A stretch of 64,000 nucleotides of DNA, taken from positions 124,001 through 188,000 of the forward strand of contig JBDWGH010000002.1 of assembly GCA_039975855.1 (NCBI GenBank), given 5' to 3'. Each line of letters opens with the position of its first letter. Within the stretch, counting starts at the first letter, position 1. Positions 10,090 to 18,147 of the stretch are shown here, piece after piece. Below the pieces are notes generated by a model. That model was not told where the DNA came from and searched no databases. It saw only the letters and a list, made by a program, of their open reading frames with translations. A program made the translations under genes and the position numbers. The stretch comes from Litorimonas sp039975855. GTDB lineage: Bacteria; Pseudomonadota; Alphaproteobacteria; Caulobacterales; Maricaulaceae.

Positions 10090-10284
10090 ATCGCTCGATC
10101 TTTTAGGCGTTTCAAAATGATGTATTCGTTTCCTGAACCGCATCGGGATACCAATGCGGTTGGAACGCATATTCAAGAACGGCCTCTCTATAGATTTCAT
10201 CAGTTATTTCAAAGATTATTCAAAACCCATGACCCATGATTTCAACAGACTTTTTTCTTCGCCCATTTTGAGTATAGTCGACCC

Positions 10285-10650
10285 ATGAACCGTGATTTCA
10301 TCAACGCCATATGCGCCGAATTTCCAGGCGCAGAAGTGTCAGACCCATGGGCGGCTTCAAACGACGAAGGCCAACGCCATGACGCATGGAAGATCGGCGG
10401 GAAAATGTTTGCAAGTATTGGCGTTGTAACAAAAGGCGTCTCCGTAAAGACAGAAAGCATCGAGACTGCACAAATGTTGATTGATGTCGGCATTGGCACA
10501 AAGGCTCCGTACTTCCACCGATCTTGGGTGTTGCTGCCCTTTGAAACCGAGGAAGATGAGCTACGGCATCGCTTGATGGAGAGTTATAAACTCATACGCA
10601 ACAAACTGACCAAGAAAATTCAATCCGAGCTTCCTCCATTTGATCTCTAA
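10285..10650 (+). CDS. MmcQ/YjbR-family protein
   Basis: A 121-residue protein with the YjbR/CyaY-like DNA-binding fold pattern: FPGAEVSDPWAASN, the core KIGGKMFASIG, KTESIETAQMLID and the late YFHRSWVLLPF motif with a conserved-looking Trp. Members are small and cytosolic and of unclear function; some bind DNA. The gene starts about 195 bases from the monomeric IDH gene, divergently. Confidence 0.85.
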   Translation: MNRDFINAICAEFPGAEVSDPWAASNDEGQRHDAWKIGGKMFASIGVVTKGVSVKTESIETAQMLIDVGIGTKAPYFHRSWVLLPFETEEDELRHRLMESYKLIRNKLTKKIQSELPPFDL

Positions 10651-10792
10651 ATCACTTAGACTTCTAAACAGCAGGTATGTTTTCTTTTGCGCCGGTTCCG
10701 CCTGCTGAGCGTATATACTTCGGAAGAGCTGACACTCGTATGGAGCGAAATCTTGAGATCTGCCCGTGTGTTATTGGTGAACCTGTCGTTCG

Positions 10793-10808
10793 GTCACATA
10801 ATTGTCAC
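10793..10808 (+). promoter_or_regulatory. 11-bp-spaced GTCAC repeat upstream of mipA-like gene
   Basis: Two GTCAC copies start 11 bases apart, 56-71 bases upstream of the start codon, and a related CTGTCG lies just before them. The spacing of one helical turn is that of a response-regulator direct repeat such as a Pho box, but the match is partial. Confidence 0.3.
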
Positions 10809-10863
10809 TGAGTTCAATTGATTTGTAACTAGAGTGACAGGAACGATCCATTAGGAAGAGTTT

Positions 10864-11673
10864 ATGAAAACCTTTGTACTCGCACTCATTTTATCCCTTG
10901 GATCAACGGCATCTGTTTTGGCCCAAAGCGAGGTTTCGAATGAGAGTGCCGAGACGAACGTCGCTTTTGTTGGCGCGCTAGGCACCTATAGCTCGGAATA
11001 TCTAGGCTCAGATCAGAAAGAATTTGGCGCTCTCCCCTATTTGAGCATCCAAGACTATAAAGGTATCGATCTATTCGGAACATCGCTTTCATACCGCGCG
11101 GTCGAAACCGGTACAGGACAAGGTCTTGGAAAATGGTCTCTACGTGCTGGCCCAAACCTGACCTATCAAGGCGGGCGAGATTCCGACGACAGCCCAACGC
11201 TCACTGGTTTGGAAGATATTGACGCCAGTGTTTTGTTGGGCGGATATATGCGCGGGACCTTTGGGCCCGTTGGTTTTAGGTTTGATGCTGGTCAGGACAT
11301 TCTTGGTGGACATGACGGCGTCGTTGCAAATGCGTCGATTGGAACTTTTTTGCCTTTAGGCAAAATTAAAGTTCAACCTTCTGCCAGCGTGAGCTGGGGT
11401 AGCGCCGATCATAACCAAAGCTTCTTTGGGATTACGCAAGCTCAATCCAATGCATCTGGACTAACCGTAAATGACCTAGATTCAGGGGTTTATGGTTATT
11501 CTGTTAATCTGGTGAGTTGGTATGAATTGAATGACGATTACGTCGTCACCTTTATCGGATCACACCGTTGGTTTACAGGTGATGCAGATGACAGCCCAAT
11601 CATATTGGCTGAGGATGGGTCTGACACCGGGGTGTTCTTTGCGCTAGGTATCGCTCGCAAATTCAACCTTTAG
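10864..11673 (+). CDS. MipA/OmpV-family outer-membrane protein
   Basis: A 269-residue outer-membrane beta-barrel protein with a signal peptide ending ASVLAQ (about residue 21). The body alternates Tyr/Gly-rich strands and ends in an amphipathic strand finishing GIARKFNL, close to the usual barrel end signature. MipA/OmpV proteins are porin- or scaffold-like and are often controlled by two-component systems. The gene follows AGGAAGAG (ribosome site) and has an 11-bp-spaced GTCAC repeat upstream. Its 3' end overlaps the convergent DUF817 gene by 30 bases. Confidence 0.87.
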   Translation: MKTFVLALILSLGSTASVLAQSEVSNESAETNVAFVGALGTYSSEYLGSDQKEFGALPYLSIQDYKGIDLFGTSLSYRAVETGTGQGLGKWSLRAGPNLTYQGGRDSDDSPTLTGLEDIDASVLLGGYMRGTFGPVGFRFDAGQDILGGHDGVVANASIGTFLPLGKIKVQPSASVSWGSADHNQSFFGITQAQSNASGLTVNDLDSGVYGYSVNLVSWYELNDDYVVTFIGSHRWFTGDADDSPIILAEDGSDTGVFFALGIARKFNL

Positions 11674-12495
11674 ACGGTGTAATCCAGCCACGAGGACAAA
11701 GCTGATCATCATCAGTAGAAACCAGCTGCCCATTTTTTCAAAACCGACCATTTGCCATCCAGCCTCTTGCCCAGGATAAACCCACGCCTTCGAGAATGTG
11801 GCGATATTTTCCGCTATCCAGACAAAGAGCGCGACAAGACCTAGTCCTAATAGTAGCGGCATGGGACGATGTTTTTCATCGGGCCTGAACCAGATCATAC
11901 AAGGCCCGTATAAAAGCGCAGCTAAAACGAAAAGCGCGGCCCGTATGTCAACAACATAGTGATGGGTGAAAAAATTCAGGTAAACAACGGCAGCAAAGAC
12001 GCCTTGCATCCAGAGTGGTGGGAAACGATCAAATTTGAAATCAAATAGTCGCCACACCCGGGCGATATAACTGCCAACACAGGCATACATGAAACCAGAA
12101 AACAGCGGGACATCCCCTACCCTGAGCAAACTGGGTTCTGGATAAACCCAACTCCCAACCTGCGTCTTAAAAATCTCCATGACCGTTCCCACAGCGTGAA
12201 ATGCAAAAATCACTTTAGCTTCGTTCCAGGTCTCTAACCGAAAGGCCAACATCCCAATTTGAATAAGAACGGCCCCAATTGTGATGAAATCATAGCGAGG
12301 CAACCAAGCTTCGCTGGGGTAAAATAAGTAAGTCAGGAACAGAAAGGAGAGCATTAATCCGCCAAATAGACACGCCCAACCCTGCTTTAACCCGAAAGCA
12401 ATAAACTCATAGATAGCTAGAGATAGCGAACCTTTTACAACTCGGTTTCGTAGCGCTACACGACGGTGATGAAAGTAAATTAGAGGGTCCGACAT
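11644..12495 (-). CDS. DUF817-family membrane protein
   Basis: An integral membrane protein of about 283 residues with roughly eight hydrophobic segments. The family signature is visible as VMEIFKTQVGSWVYPE (about residue 145) and again in SKAWVYPGQEAGWQMV near the end. Function is unknown. The start is set at MSDPLIYF, with AGGAAAAG about 8 bases upstream; that ribosome site is inside a perfect 9-bp hairpin. An upstream in-frame ATG at 12525 is an alternative that would add 10 residues and lie outside the hairpin. Confidence 0.8.
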   Translation of the reverse strand: MSDPLIYFHHRRVALRNRVVKGSLSLAIYEFIAFGLKQGWACLFGGLMLSFLFLTYLFYPSEAWLPRYDFITIGAVLIQIGMLAFRLETWNEAKVIFAFHAVGTVMEIFKTQVGSWVYPEPSLLRVGDVPLFSGFMYACVGSYIARVWRLFDFKFDRFPPLWMQGVFAAVVYLNFFTHHYVVDIRAALFVLAALLYGPCMIWFRPDEKHRPMPLLLGLGLVALFVWIAENIATFSKAWVYPGQEAGWQMVGFEKMGSWFLLMMISFVLVAGLHRLKVEFASDT

Positions 12496-12497
12496 GG

Positions 12498-12519
12498 GGC
12501 TTTTCCTAATGGAAAAGCC
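12498..12519 (-). promoter_or_regulatory. Hairpin covering the DUF817 ribosome site
   Basis: A perfect 9-bp inverted repeat (GGCTTTTCC / GGAAAAGCC) with a four-base loop lies 2 bases upstream of the ATG. The Shine-Dalgarno AGGAAAAG forms its 3' arm, so folding would hide it. No U-tract follows, so it is not a terminator. Confidence 0.5.
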
Positions 12520-12569
12520 GACCATACTCAGGCCCTAAAAGGACATCATTGTGTTGATTTTCTGTGGAG

Positions 12570-12932
12570 TTAGGGCTCTTTGACTTCCGTCCAAATCCCA
12601 AGTTCGTTCCCTGACGGATCTTGAAAATGGAAACGTTTGCCGCCCGGGAAACCATAGGTTTGGACACATATTTTACCGCCTGCGGCCGTCACAGCGGCTT
12701 CAGACGCCTCTAAATCATCAGAGTAAAGGATGACAAACGCCCCCGGTTTATTTGGCGCGATATACGCCTGATTCTCATCGAACCCACCTTCAATACCTGC
12801 CCCATGAAATGCCACATATGTTGGTCCATAATCGGTGAAGGTCCAACCAAAGGCCTTGCCGTAGAACGCCTTCATCGCTGCAACCGACAGTGCGGGGAGT
12901 TCAATATAGTGAATTTTATGATGGTCTGACAT
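12570..12932 (-). CDS. VOC-family (glyoxalase-like) protein
   Basis: A 120-residue vicinal-oxygen-chelate domain. It opens with IHYIELPALSVAAMKAFYGK, has GAGIEGGFDENQ in the centre, and closes with FPGGKRFHFQDPSGNELGIW, the typical last strand with a metal-binding Glu. It resembles the YaeR/CFP-30-like subgroup of small lactoylglutathione-lyase relatives. It ends an apparent serS-surE-pcm-VOC run with a 12-base gap to pcm, so it may be co-transcribed. Confidence 0.85.
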   Translation of the reverse strand: MSDHHKIHYIELPALSVAAMKAFYGKAFGWTFTDYGPTYVAFHGAGIEGGFDENQAYIAPNKPGAFVILYSDDLEASEAAVTAAGGKICVQTYGFPGGKRFHFQDPSGNELGIWTEVKEP

Positions 12933-12944
12933 AATGATCCGTCA

Positions 12945-13571
12945 CTAAAGTGTGCGCGATTTTCCAGCTTCTGCCATATCCAGATCAAGTGGCATCAGCT
13001 CGGTTGTACTGATTTTGGTGCGAGGTTTTTCAAACAACGTCAACGTCCCGTCTATAACCGCAAGCATTTTCCCACCTGGGGCCAGTTGGTCCAATACGGC
13101 CTCTGGTTCGGCGCGCAATCCATAGCCCATAACAATTCTGTCAAAGGGTGCCTGACCTGGCCATCCATATCGCCCGTCCCCATGGCGGGTCACCACGTTA
13201 TAAATATCTAAAGCGCGAAAGCGTTCATCCGCCTCTCGGATAAGCGTCTTGTATCGCTCAACGGTATAAATACGTGTCGACATATGGGATAAAATGGCGG
13301 CTAAATACCCACTGCCCAAACCTGGGGTGAGAACTTTGTGATCCGGTTGAACATCCAGCAATTGCGCTAGAAGCGCTGCCGTCATGGGCGGCGGCAAAGT
13401 CTGCCCGCATGCGATCGGGACATTGACCGCATCATAAGCAATACCGCGTTTTTCTAGAGGTACAAAATGACGGCGCGGTGCCAGCTCGATGGCGCGTAAC
13501 ACACTATTGGAAGAAATCCCGCGACCACGAAGTCGCATAATCATATCAATGAGGCCCGGATCTATGCTCAT
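12945..13571 (-). CDS. pcm: Protein-L-isoaspartate O-methyltransferase
   Basis: Repairs isoaspartyl residues in aged proteins with SAM as methyl donor. The protein is 208 residues. The SAM-binding motif I is VLTPGLGSGYLAAIL (about residue 83); it is preceded by ACGQTLPPPMTAALL, the substrate loop, and followed by IYTVERYKTLI, the motif II Glu. Pcm commonly sits beside surE, as here: the genes overlap by 4 bases and are probably translationally coupled. The TPGLGSGY version of motif I is slightly unusual compared with the common EIGTGSGY. Confidence 0.9.
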   Translation of the reverse strand: MSIDPGLIDMIMRLRGRGISSNSVLRAIELAPRRHFVPLEKRGIAYDAVNVPIACGQTLPPPMTAALLAQLLDVQPDHKVLTPGLGSGYLAAILSHMSTRIYTVERYKTLIREADERFRALDIYNVVTRHGDGRYGWPGQAPFDRIVMGYGLRAEPEAVLDQLAPGGKMLAVIDGTLTLFEKPRTKISTTELMPLDLDMAEAGKSRTL

Positions 13572-14320
13572 CCGTTAAGCGTGGACAGGCTGTCTTCATG
13601 GGTCAAGTCCGTATGAAGCGGCGTGACACTAATAAAGCCGTCATAGATGGCACGTAGGTCTGTTCCCTGAGGCGGGTTTGACTTCTTTGCGCCGTAAGTC
13701 AGCCAGAAATATTCGCCACCGCGAGGATGGGCACGACGGTCCACGCCCGTCATTTGAAAATCACGATGGCCCTGCCGCGTATATTGCAGACCTTTGACGT
13801 CATCGGGTGCCGTGTCGGGAAAATTCACATTAGGGACGACGTTTTTCGCCCAACCTTTGCCCAACAGCGTTTTAATTGTGGCCGCGCCGTGCGCCAAAGC
13901 AGTTTCCCAAGGTAGGCTCTGTGCGCCTTGAAAACCTCGAGCGAGCGACAGTGCAACGGACGGCACGCCCATTTGCATGCCTTGTAACGCGCCCGCAACG
14001 GTCCCTGAAAATGTAACATCTTCCGCCAGATTTTGCCCTCTGTTCACCCCGGATAAAACGAGATCTGGCGGACTGTCCGGCATCAGAGCTTTCATCGCAA
14101 CAATAACAGAGTCGGTTGGTGTTCCTGTGACGGAGTAGATGCGTTCATCTAACTTCTTCAATCGGACGGGATTATGCAGAGATACACCACGGGAGGCTGC
14201 GGATTGCTCGCTGTCGGGCGCGCAAACCCATACATCATCTGATAGCTGCAAAGCGATTTCACGAAGAACGGATAAACCCTTGGCGTTTACACCGTCATCA
14301 TTGGTGAGAAGGATTTTCAT
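13568..14320 (-). CDS. surE: 5'/3'-nucleotidase SurE
   Basis: A metal-dependent nucleoside monophosphate phosphatase of 250 residues, linked to stationary-phase survival. The N-terminus MKILLTNDDGVNAKGL holds the metal-binding DD pair, SAASRGVSLH follows, and VLSGVNRGQN is the third family block. It is the middle gene of serS-surE-pcm with 4-base overlaps at both ends, the widespread alphaproteobacterial order. Confidence 0.96.
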   Translation of the reverse strand: MKILLTNDDGVNAKGLSVLREIALQLSDDVWVCAPDSEQSAASRGVSLHNPVRLKKLDERIYSVTGTPTDSVIVAMKALMPDSPPDLVLSGVNRGQNLAEDVTFSGTVAGALQGMQMGVPSVALSLARGFQGAQSLPWETALAHGAATIKTLLGKGWAKNVVPNVNFPDTAPDDVKGLQYTRQGHRDFQMTGVDRRAHPRGGEYFWLTYGAKKSNPPQGTDLRAIYDGFISVTPLHTDLTHEDSLSTLNG

Positions 14321-15813
14321 CCGACTGTTGTCAATCCGCCCATATAAGGCACGAGAGCATCCGGAACAGTGATTGTCCCATCCTCATTTTGATAATTTTC
14401 CAATACGGCGACTAGAGTTCGTCCCACAGCCAATCCACTGCCATTCAACGTATGAACGAAACGATTGTCCTTAGGCGCGTGTTTGTAACGCGCATTCATA
14501 CGGCGGGCTTGAAAGTCCCCACAATTGCTGATCGAGCTGATTTCGCGATATGTGTCTTGGCTCGGGAGCCATACTTCGATGTCATAAGTTTTACGTGCGC
14601 CAAATCCGAGATCGCCCGTGCAAAGTTCAACGACGCGGTAAGGCAGATTGAGTTTTTGCAAAACCGCCTCTGCGCAACGCAACATGTTCTTATGCTCAGT
14701 CTCGCTATCCTCAGGCTTACAGACTGTGACCAACTCAACTTTATTGAACTGATGCTGACGGATCATACCGGTTGTGTCACGGCCAGCAGATCCAGCTTCG
14801 GAGCGAAAACACGGCGTATGGGCCGTCATACGTTTGGGTAAGACGTCCTCATCCAAAATAGACTCTCGAACCGTGTTTGTGAGGGAAACTTCGGCGGTTG
14901 GGATGAGATACATATCTATTTTCGAGGCAGAAGAACTCAGATGTTGGTTATAGGAATTGACTACCTCAGATTTTGCTCTCTTTCGTCTCTCAGACTCAAA
15001 TTCAAATGCGGCCTTGTTGATAGTGTCTAAACTTGCATTCTCAGAACGCATTGAATTTAAAAACTCATCTAAATCAGATTTCACTTGATCGTTTGCTTCA
15101 GCAATTAGGTTGTCAAGAGCATCCATATCCACATCAAAATCTCTAGTCTCAATCTTGTAAAGATCTTCTGCAAACTTTGGAAGCTGACTAGTGCCGAACA
15201 GGGCATGATCTCTTACAACAAACGGAGGGCTTGTTTCTTCAAAACCCTCTTCAACCTGCATATCCAACATCAATGCGGCCAAGGCTCGGTCCATGCGGCT
15301 CAGAGCCCCGCGCAAAACGACGAAACGGCTGCCGCTCATTTTTGCGGCTGTTTCAAAATCCATTAAGCCCAAAGCTTCACCCAAATCGGAATGATCTTTG
15401 GGTTCGAATGCGAATTCGCGTGGCTCACCCCATTTGGACAGCTCGACGTTATCGTCTTCGCTCTCGCCATTGGGAACTTCGTGGAATGGTAAGTTTGGCA
15501 AGCTGGAGAGCGTATCATTCAACATCGCTTTCTCACTATCGACTTGCGCGCCCATAGCGGCGATTACATTTTTCGCTCCCGCCACCTCAGTTTTCAGACG
15601 TTCGGCCTCGTCTTTATCGCCGTTCCCCATGGCGGCACCAATTTGCTTGGAGGCTTTGTTGCGCGCAGCCTCTGCCTCTTGAACGACTTGCATCGCCTTG
15701 CGGATAAGTTTGTCCTGATCGAGGATCTTTTTAGATTGTGGCTCTAGTCCTCGTTTGGCCCATAGGCGGTCAAATTCTTCGGGATTTTCGCGAATGGCTT
15801 TAATATCAAACAT
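14317..15813 (-). CDS. serS: Serine--tRNA ligase with an internal insertion
   Basis: Charges tRNA-Ser. The N-terminal coiled-coil arm (about residues 30-105) and the class II core are present: FGTSQLPKFAEDLYKIE, DMYLIPTAEVSLTN, FRSEAGSAGRDTTGMIRQHQF and the last motif NGSGLAVGRTLVAVLEN. The protein has 498 residues, whereas usual bacterial enzymes have about 425-430. The extra length is one hydrophilic, helix-prone block at about residues 222-299 (bases about 14917-15150), placed just before motif 1. That block is more AT-rich than the rest of the gene. The core motifs are intact, so the enzyme should be active. It is first gene of the serS-surE-pcm operon. Confidence 0.96.
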   Translation of the reverse strand: MFDIKAIRENPEEFDRLWAKRGLEPQSKKILDQDKLIRKAMQVVQEAEAARNKASKQIGAAMGNGDKDEAERLKTEVAGAKNVIAAMGAQVDSEKAMLNDTLSSLPNLPFHEVPNGESEDDNVELSKWGEPREFAFEPKDHSDLGEALGLMDFETAAKMSGSRFVVLRGALSRMDRALAALMLDMQVEEGFEETSPPFVVRDHALFGTSQLPKFAEDLYKIETRDFDVDMDALDNLIAEANDQVKSDLDEFLNSMRSENASLDTINKAAFEFESERRKRAKSEVVNSYNQHLSSSASKIDMYLIPTAEVSLTNTVRESILDEDVLPKRMTAHTPCFRSEAGSAGRDTTGMIRQHQFNKVELVTVCKPEDSETEHKNMLRCAEAVLQKLNLPYRVVELCTGDLGFGARKTYDIEVWLPSQDTYREISSISNCGDFQARRMNARYKHAPKDNRFVHTLNGSGLAVGRTLVAVLENYQNEDGTITVPDALVPYMGGLTTVG

Positions 15814-15959
15814 GAAACGGACTTTATGATTTGCGGCAAGTTTTGCACGCTATAGTGCGCCGCATGTCAGGGGTAAAGCTTGGCTTGCGGCAGGGTCTCC
15901 CTTGGATATAAAGAAAATCAGATTCTTCCTATTTTTTAAGTCATTCACGGAGCCCCAAC

Positions 15960-16709
15960 ATGTTCTCACGCTTGATATTGTCCAGCGCTGTCAGCCTTGC
16001 GTTGATCTCGTTTTCAGTCCCCTCTTTCGCTCAAGATGCAACCGGATGGAGCGGAGAAGTAGGTTTGAACGGAGCCCGGACGACAGGTAATAATGATACG
16101 ACCAATCTCGGCCTGGCCTTCAAACTGAATAACCGTGGCAGTGATTGGCGGCATAGTCTGGCAGGTTCAGCAGATTACGGCAGCAACCAGAGCGTCACAA
16201 ATAAACGCCGCTACCGTCTTGGATATAAAATCGGACGGGATATTGCGCCCCGCGTCTATGGATTCGCCAATGCCGATTATTACAGCGAGGACTTCGGTGC
16301 ATTCAAACATGGGTATTATCTTGGCGGCGGCGCAGGCTATTCCATTCTGGTCGACGAGCCCTCGCAATGGCGAGTTGAGGCCGGTGCTGGGTTTCGGTCT
16401 CAGAAAGCGCGCCTCGCGCCAAATGACCCCAGTGGGCTAAGCAGCAGATTAGAAGAGTTTGCTTCAGCGCGCCTCTTCTCTGATTTTGAGCACAAGTTTA
16501 ACGAGGGCGTTTCTCTAACAAACGATACCGAGCTCTTTTATTCCGATATCGATACATTTTTTATAAATGAGGTGGGTGTCAATTCTCGCATGTTTGGGGA
16601 TTTGGCATTGCGCGCTAGCTTACGCGTCGAGGCTCATACAGATGTCCCTGATGGCCGCGAAGAAGTCGACACCATTAGCCGGATCGGGATTGTCTATAAG
16701 ATGGAATAG
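15960..16709 (+). CDS. DUF481-family outer-membrane protein
   Basis: A 249-residue predicted beta-barrel with a signal peptide ending VPSFAQ (about residue 25). After it come WSGEVGLNGARTTGNNDTT and repeated strands with the RYRLGYKIGRD pattern, typical of DUF481 (YdiY-like, salt-stress-induced) proteins. It ends IGIVYKME, close to a barrel-type end. The likely location is the outer membrane; the function is unknown. sixA follows 15 bases downstream in the same direction. Confidence 0.85.
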   Translation: MFSRLILSSAVSLALISFSVPSFAQDATGWSGEVGLNGARTTGNNDTTNLGLAFKLNNRGSDWRHSLAGSADYGSNQSVTNKRRYRLGYKIGRDIAPRVYGFANADYYSEDFGAFKHGYYLGGGAGYSILVDEPSQWRVEAGAGFRSQKARLAPNDPSGLSSRLEEFASARLFSDFEHKFNEGVSLTNDTELFYSDIDTFFINEVGVNSRMFGDLALRASLRVEAHTDVPDGREEVDTISRIGIVYKME

Positions 16710-16724
16710 AGGCATGACAGTCAT

Positions 16725-17222
16725 ATGTTGTCCCGACTCTTGCTTATGCGTCACGCAAAATCATCTTGGTCAGATGGTAGCCTGAGTGACCATGAGCGCC
16801 CGCTAAATGATCGAGGACGTCGCGCCGCCACAGCTGTTGGCGCCGCTCTAACGGTTAGAGGCTTTGCACCCGATATCATTTGGTCTTCAGACGCAAAACG
16901 TACGCGTGAAACAGCGATGCGGTTAATCCGCGCCATTCCTGGGGCGCAAACGGTAAATTATAACCCTGAATTCTACCACGCGAGCGCCGAAACCGTCTTA
17001 CGGGTCTGCGGTCAAGCGATTGAGCCAAGCCAACCTCTTATGCTTTTAGGGCATAATCCTGGATGGTCATCACTTCATAGTTACTTCACGGGACAATCCC
17101 ACGAATACCCGACAGGGGCTTGCACTGTCCTCACACGAAAGAAAAACGGGATATCTGATTGGCTGGATCCTGAGGCGTGGGCCTTCAAGGATTTGATACT
17201 TCCCAGGGAATTAGAGGCGTGA
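16725..17222 (+). CDS. sixA: SixA-type histidine phosphatase
   Basis: A 165-residue phosphohistidine phosphatase of the phosphoglycerate-mutase fold. The RHG motif appears as LLLMRHAKSSW with the catalytic His near residue 9; the second Arg is in SDAKRTRETA and the second His in LLGHNPGW. SixA-type enzymes dephosphorylate phosphotransfer (HPt) domains or nitrogen-PTS proteins. The gene overlaps the next small gene by 4 bases (GTGA). Confidence 0.9.
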   Translation: MLSRLLLMRHAKSSWSDGSLSDHERPLNDRGRRAATAVGAALTVRGFAPDIIWSSDAKRTRETAMRLIRAIPGAQTVNYNPEFYHASAETVLRVCGQAIEPSQPLMLLGHNPGWSSLHSYFTGQSHEYPTGACTVLTRKKNGISDWLDPEAWAFKDLILPRELEA

Positions 17223-17425
17223 ATCGGCAGATCATTAGAGGGTTATGGCGTTTCACACGGGCCTTCCTTTTCTATCCAGCCGCAATCACCATAATGATTT
17301 GGTTGATTTTGACAGGGCAACATTGGGGCTGGGGTATGGTGGTTCTGGCAGGCGTCCTAATACTGGACCCGATCTATCGCATAATGTTGGGTAGTATACT
17401 TTCATGGCGTCCACACCGGGATTAA
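17219..17425 (+). CDS. Small two-helix membrane protein
   Basis: A 68-residue protein starting at a GTG that overlaps the sixA stop codon (GTGA), which argues for coupled translation. It has a basic N-terminus, two hydrophobic helices separated by a short GQHWGWG loop, and a basic C-terminal tail. It is not recognised. Conservation next to sixA would suggest a membrane partner. Confidence 0.6.
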   Translation: MNRQIIRGLWRFTRAFLFYPAAITIMIWLILTGQHWGWGMVVLAGVLILDPIYRIMLGSILSWRPHRD

Positions 17426-17503
17426 TACCGCCAGATTTTTCTCAAAGCAAAACCGTGTGGTTAACTAGACAATTACCATAATTGCCAAAAATACAACTTA
17501 TGC

Positions 17504-17532
17504 GTGACAAAACGATTTAAGTAATGTAACCT
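17504..17532 (+). promoter_or_regulatory. Candidate promoter for a structured RNA
   Basis: GTGACA and TAACCT are separated by exactly 17 bases, a reasonable alphaproteobacterial -35/-10 pair. It points into a run of three stem-loops and not at any reading frame. Confidence 0.35.
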
Positions 17533-17538
17533 AGAGAT

Positions 17539-17660
17539 GTTCGGTGACTACATCCCAACACACGCACCGAACGGTGAAGCCGCGTTTCCCACAAAAGCGG
17601 TTGAAATCAGGTGGGCTGGCCATTGGCTTCTTTTCAACCCGGAGAAGCCAGCGACCAGCC
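17539..17660 (+). ncRNA. Candidate structured small RNA
   Basis: The gap between two convergent genes holds three consecutive perfect stems: GTTCGGTG/CACCGAAC (17539-17572), AGCCGC/GCGGTT (17578-17602, one G-U pair), and GGCTGG..GGCTTCT / AGAAGCC..CCAGCC (17614-17660, with an internal loop). A plausible promoter ends 7 bases upstream. No open frame covers it. It does not match the signature segments of tmRNA, RNase P or SRP RNA that I know. The strand is inferred from the promoter; the reverse strand would also fold. The last hairpin might also serve as a terminator, though it lacks a U-tract. Confidence 0.4.
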
Positions 17661-17671
17661 GCCAATTGGGA

Positions 17672-18076
17672 TTACCCTAATTTACCACTTAAGCTGAGAA
17701 GCGAATCCTCTTTGCGGAGCATCCAAAGCAAACCCATAGCGGCAGCAGCTGGAATAGCGGCCAAAAACAATTGGTTAAAGCCAGCTGTTCCCATGATGTA
17801 AGAGGGCAGCGCGAGAAGAATGGCGCCAGCGTGTAAGACAAAAACTAGACCATAGCTCACGGTTTTCTTGAAACCGACCAGAAATGCAATCAACAACGCC
17901 ATCCAAAAAACAGCAATAACTAAGCCAACAGATTCATTTAGCCCGCCGACGTGGTAGTATTTTTTAGCAATACCGCTGGCCGACTCTGGTTTTGTAAACC
18001 GCATGATCTGCCAAGGCAGTAGAAAGTAAAAAATTGAAAGCCGCGTTAGAAATAGCGGCAAGCGTAATTGTGTCAT
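17672..18076 (-). CDS. Small integral membrane protein, unknown
   Basis: A protein of about 134 residues with around four hydrophobic helices and the loop KYYHVGGLNES between the first two. It faintly resembles DoxX-like small membrane proteins, but I do not recognise a diagnostic motif. The start is set at MTQLRLP, which has AGGGGG about 6-11 bases upstream; the longer frame to 18124 lacks a ribosome site. It follows gltX in the opposite part of the same strand run, 71 bases away. Confidence 0.65.
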   Translation of the reverse strand: MTQLRLPLFLTRLSIFYFLLPWQIMRFTKPESASGIAKKYYHVGGLNESVGLVIAVFWMALLIAFLVGFKKTVSYGLVFVLHAGAILLALPSYIMGTAGFNQLFLAAIPAAAAMGLLWMLRKEDSLLSLSGKLG

Positions 18077-18147
18077 AGTGACCCCCTTTTGATTGTAAGC
18101 GCGCATAACAGGCGCGCGCTTCAAAAGGGATTCACGAAAGCGAGAGG

